This document shows, piece by piece, positions 14,878 through 15,228 of a stretch of DNA of 15,228 nucleotides. The stretch comes from an uncultured Bacteroidales bacterium (GTDB taxonomy: Bacteria; Bacteroidota; Bacteroidia; Bacteroidales; Porphyromonadaceae). A program made the position numbers and the translations under genes. Under the pieces are notes generated by a model. The model had not been told where the DNA came from, searched no databases, and was given only the letters and a program-made list of their open reading frames with translations. The first letter of the stretch is position 1. Each line of letters begins with the position of its first letter. The DNA lies in the NCBI GenBank assembly GCA_902489445.1, contig CABTZX010000037.1, positions 1 to 15,228 on the forward strand, in the 5' to 3' direction.

Positions 14878-15228
14878 CCGCGTCTCCCCGCCGCCGACCC
14901 ACACCTCCCTGCCGCCGCACCGAGCCACCCTGCCGCCTCGCCCGCGTCTCCCTATCGCCGCACCGCGTCTCCCTGCCGCCGCACCGCGTCTCCCTGCCGC
15001 CGCACCGCGTCTCCCCGCCGCCGCACCGCGCCTCCCTGCCGCCGCACCGCGTCTCCCTTCCGCCGCACTGCGTCTCCCTGCTGCCGCACTGCGTCTCCCT
15101 ACTACCGCGCCCATGTCTCCCTTCCGCCGCCCCGCGTCTCCCTTCCGCCACCCCGCGTCTCCCTGTTGCCACACCCGCGTCTCCCCGCCGCCGCACCGCG
15201 TCTCCCTACTACCGCACCGCGTCTCCCT
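14878..15228. repeat. GC-rich 21-bp minisatellite, runs off the window
   Basis: About 16-17 imperfect units of 21 bp fill the end of the window. The common unit on the plus strand is CCGCGTCTCCCT followed by GCCGCCGCA; variants replace the second part with TTCCGCCGCA or ACTACCGCA types. One strand is almost free of A and the other of T. As 21 is divisible by 3, all minus-strand frames stay open and produce heptad strings (CGGRETR, GRRGAAA); these lack gene features and I treat them as non-coding. The array begins about 23 bp upstream of the queF -7 box, with 20-22-bp units at its edge. Its full length cannot be seen. Confidence 0.85.

Noticed and set aside
14492..15196. Minus-strand open frames giving RETRCGG or GRRGAAA heptads
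   Set aside because: A 21-bp repeat leaves several frames open at once; none has a convincing start or non-repeat domain, and the frame runs across queF out of phase.

Overview
The window looks like a piece of a Bacteroidota chromosome, most like Porphyromonas or a close relative. Three things point there: a prolyl tripeptidyl peptidase (PtpA) very like the one I know from P. gingivalis, promoter -7 boxes of the Bacteroidota form TAnnTTTG, and a single-module QueF beside a Bacteroidota-type lipid kinase. Coding DNA looks moderately GC-rich; one lipoprotein gene is clearly more AT-rich. No rRNA, tRNA, IS element, phage gene or CRISPR array was seen. The genus is inferred from remembered protein similarity, not from a search.

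Layout. (1) 1-1025: 22-bp and ~43-bp tandem repeats lie ahead of a plus-strand MarC-family membrane protein gene. (2) 1021-7435, minus strand: a compact operon with a recognisable promoter at one end and an intrinsic terminator at the other. It reads RNA methyltransferase with a 13-residue repeat tail -> ptpA -> purD -> small multipass membrane protein. The first two junctions are 4-base ATGA overlaps and the third gap is 11 bp. (3) 7436-9124: an accessory-looking stretch holding one orphan lipoprotein gene between two copies of an unusual promoter-linked repeat module, followed by a 22-bp palindromic-core array and G-rich DNA. (4) 9125-14854, minus strand: queF -> diacylglycerol/lipid kinase -> sbcD -> sbcC, tightly packed, with sbcD and sbcC overlapping by ATGA and a -7 box ahead of queF. 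(5) 14871-15228: a GC-rich 21-bp minisatellite that runs off the window.

The genes are mostly housekeeping: purine synthesis (purD), queuosine synthesis (queF), RNA modification, hairpin and double-strand-end DNA processing (SbcCD), lipid phosphorylation, and extracellular peptide use (PtpA), fitting an amino-acid-fermenting oral or gut anaerobe. The operons seem to be bundles of unrelated housekeeping functions rather than one pathway.

The most unusual material is non-coding. Two diverged modules (about 7540-7757 and 8623-8820) each carry a -7 box, exactly 18 bp, a decamer array, a 7-bp connector and a second decamer array; they differ in unit number. Elsewhere the promoter regions are flanked by 21-, 22- or ~43-bp repeats, and the methyltransferase tail is a 39-bp coding minisatellite. 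I found no convincing new multi-gene system; the repeat-coupled promoters are the best candidate for something undescribed.
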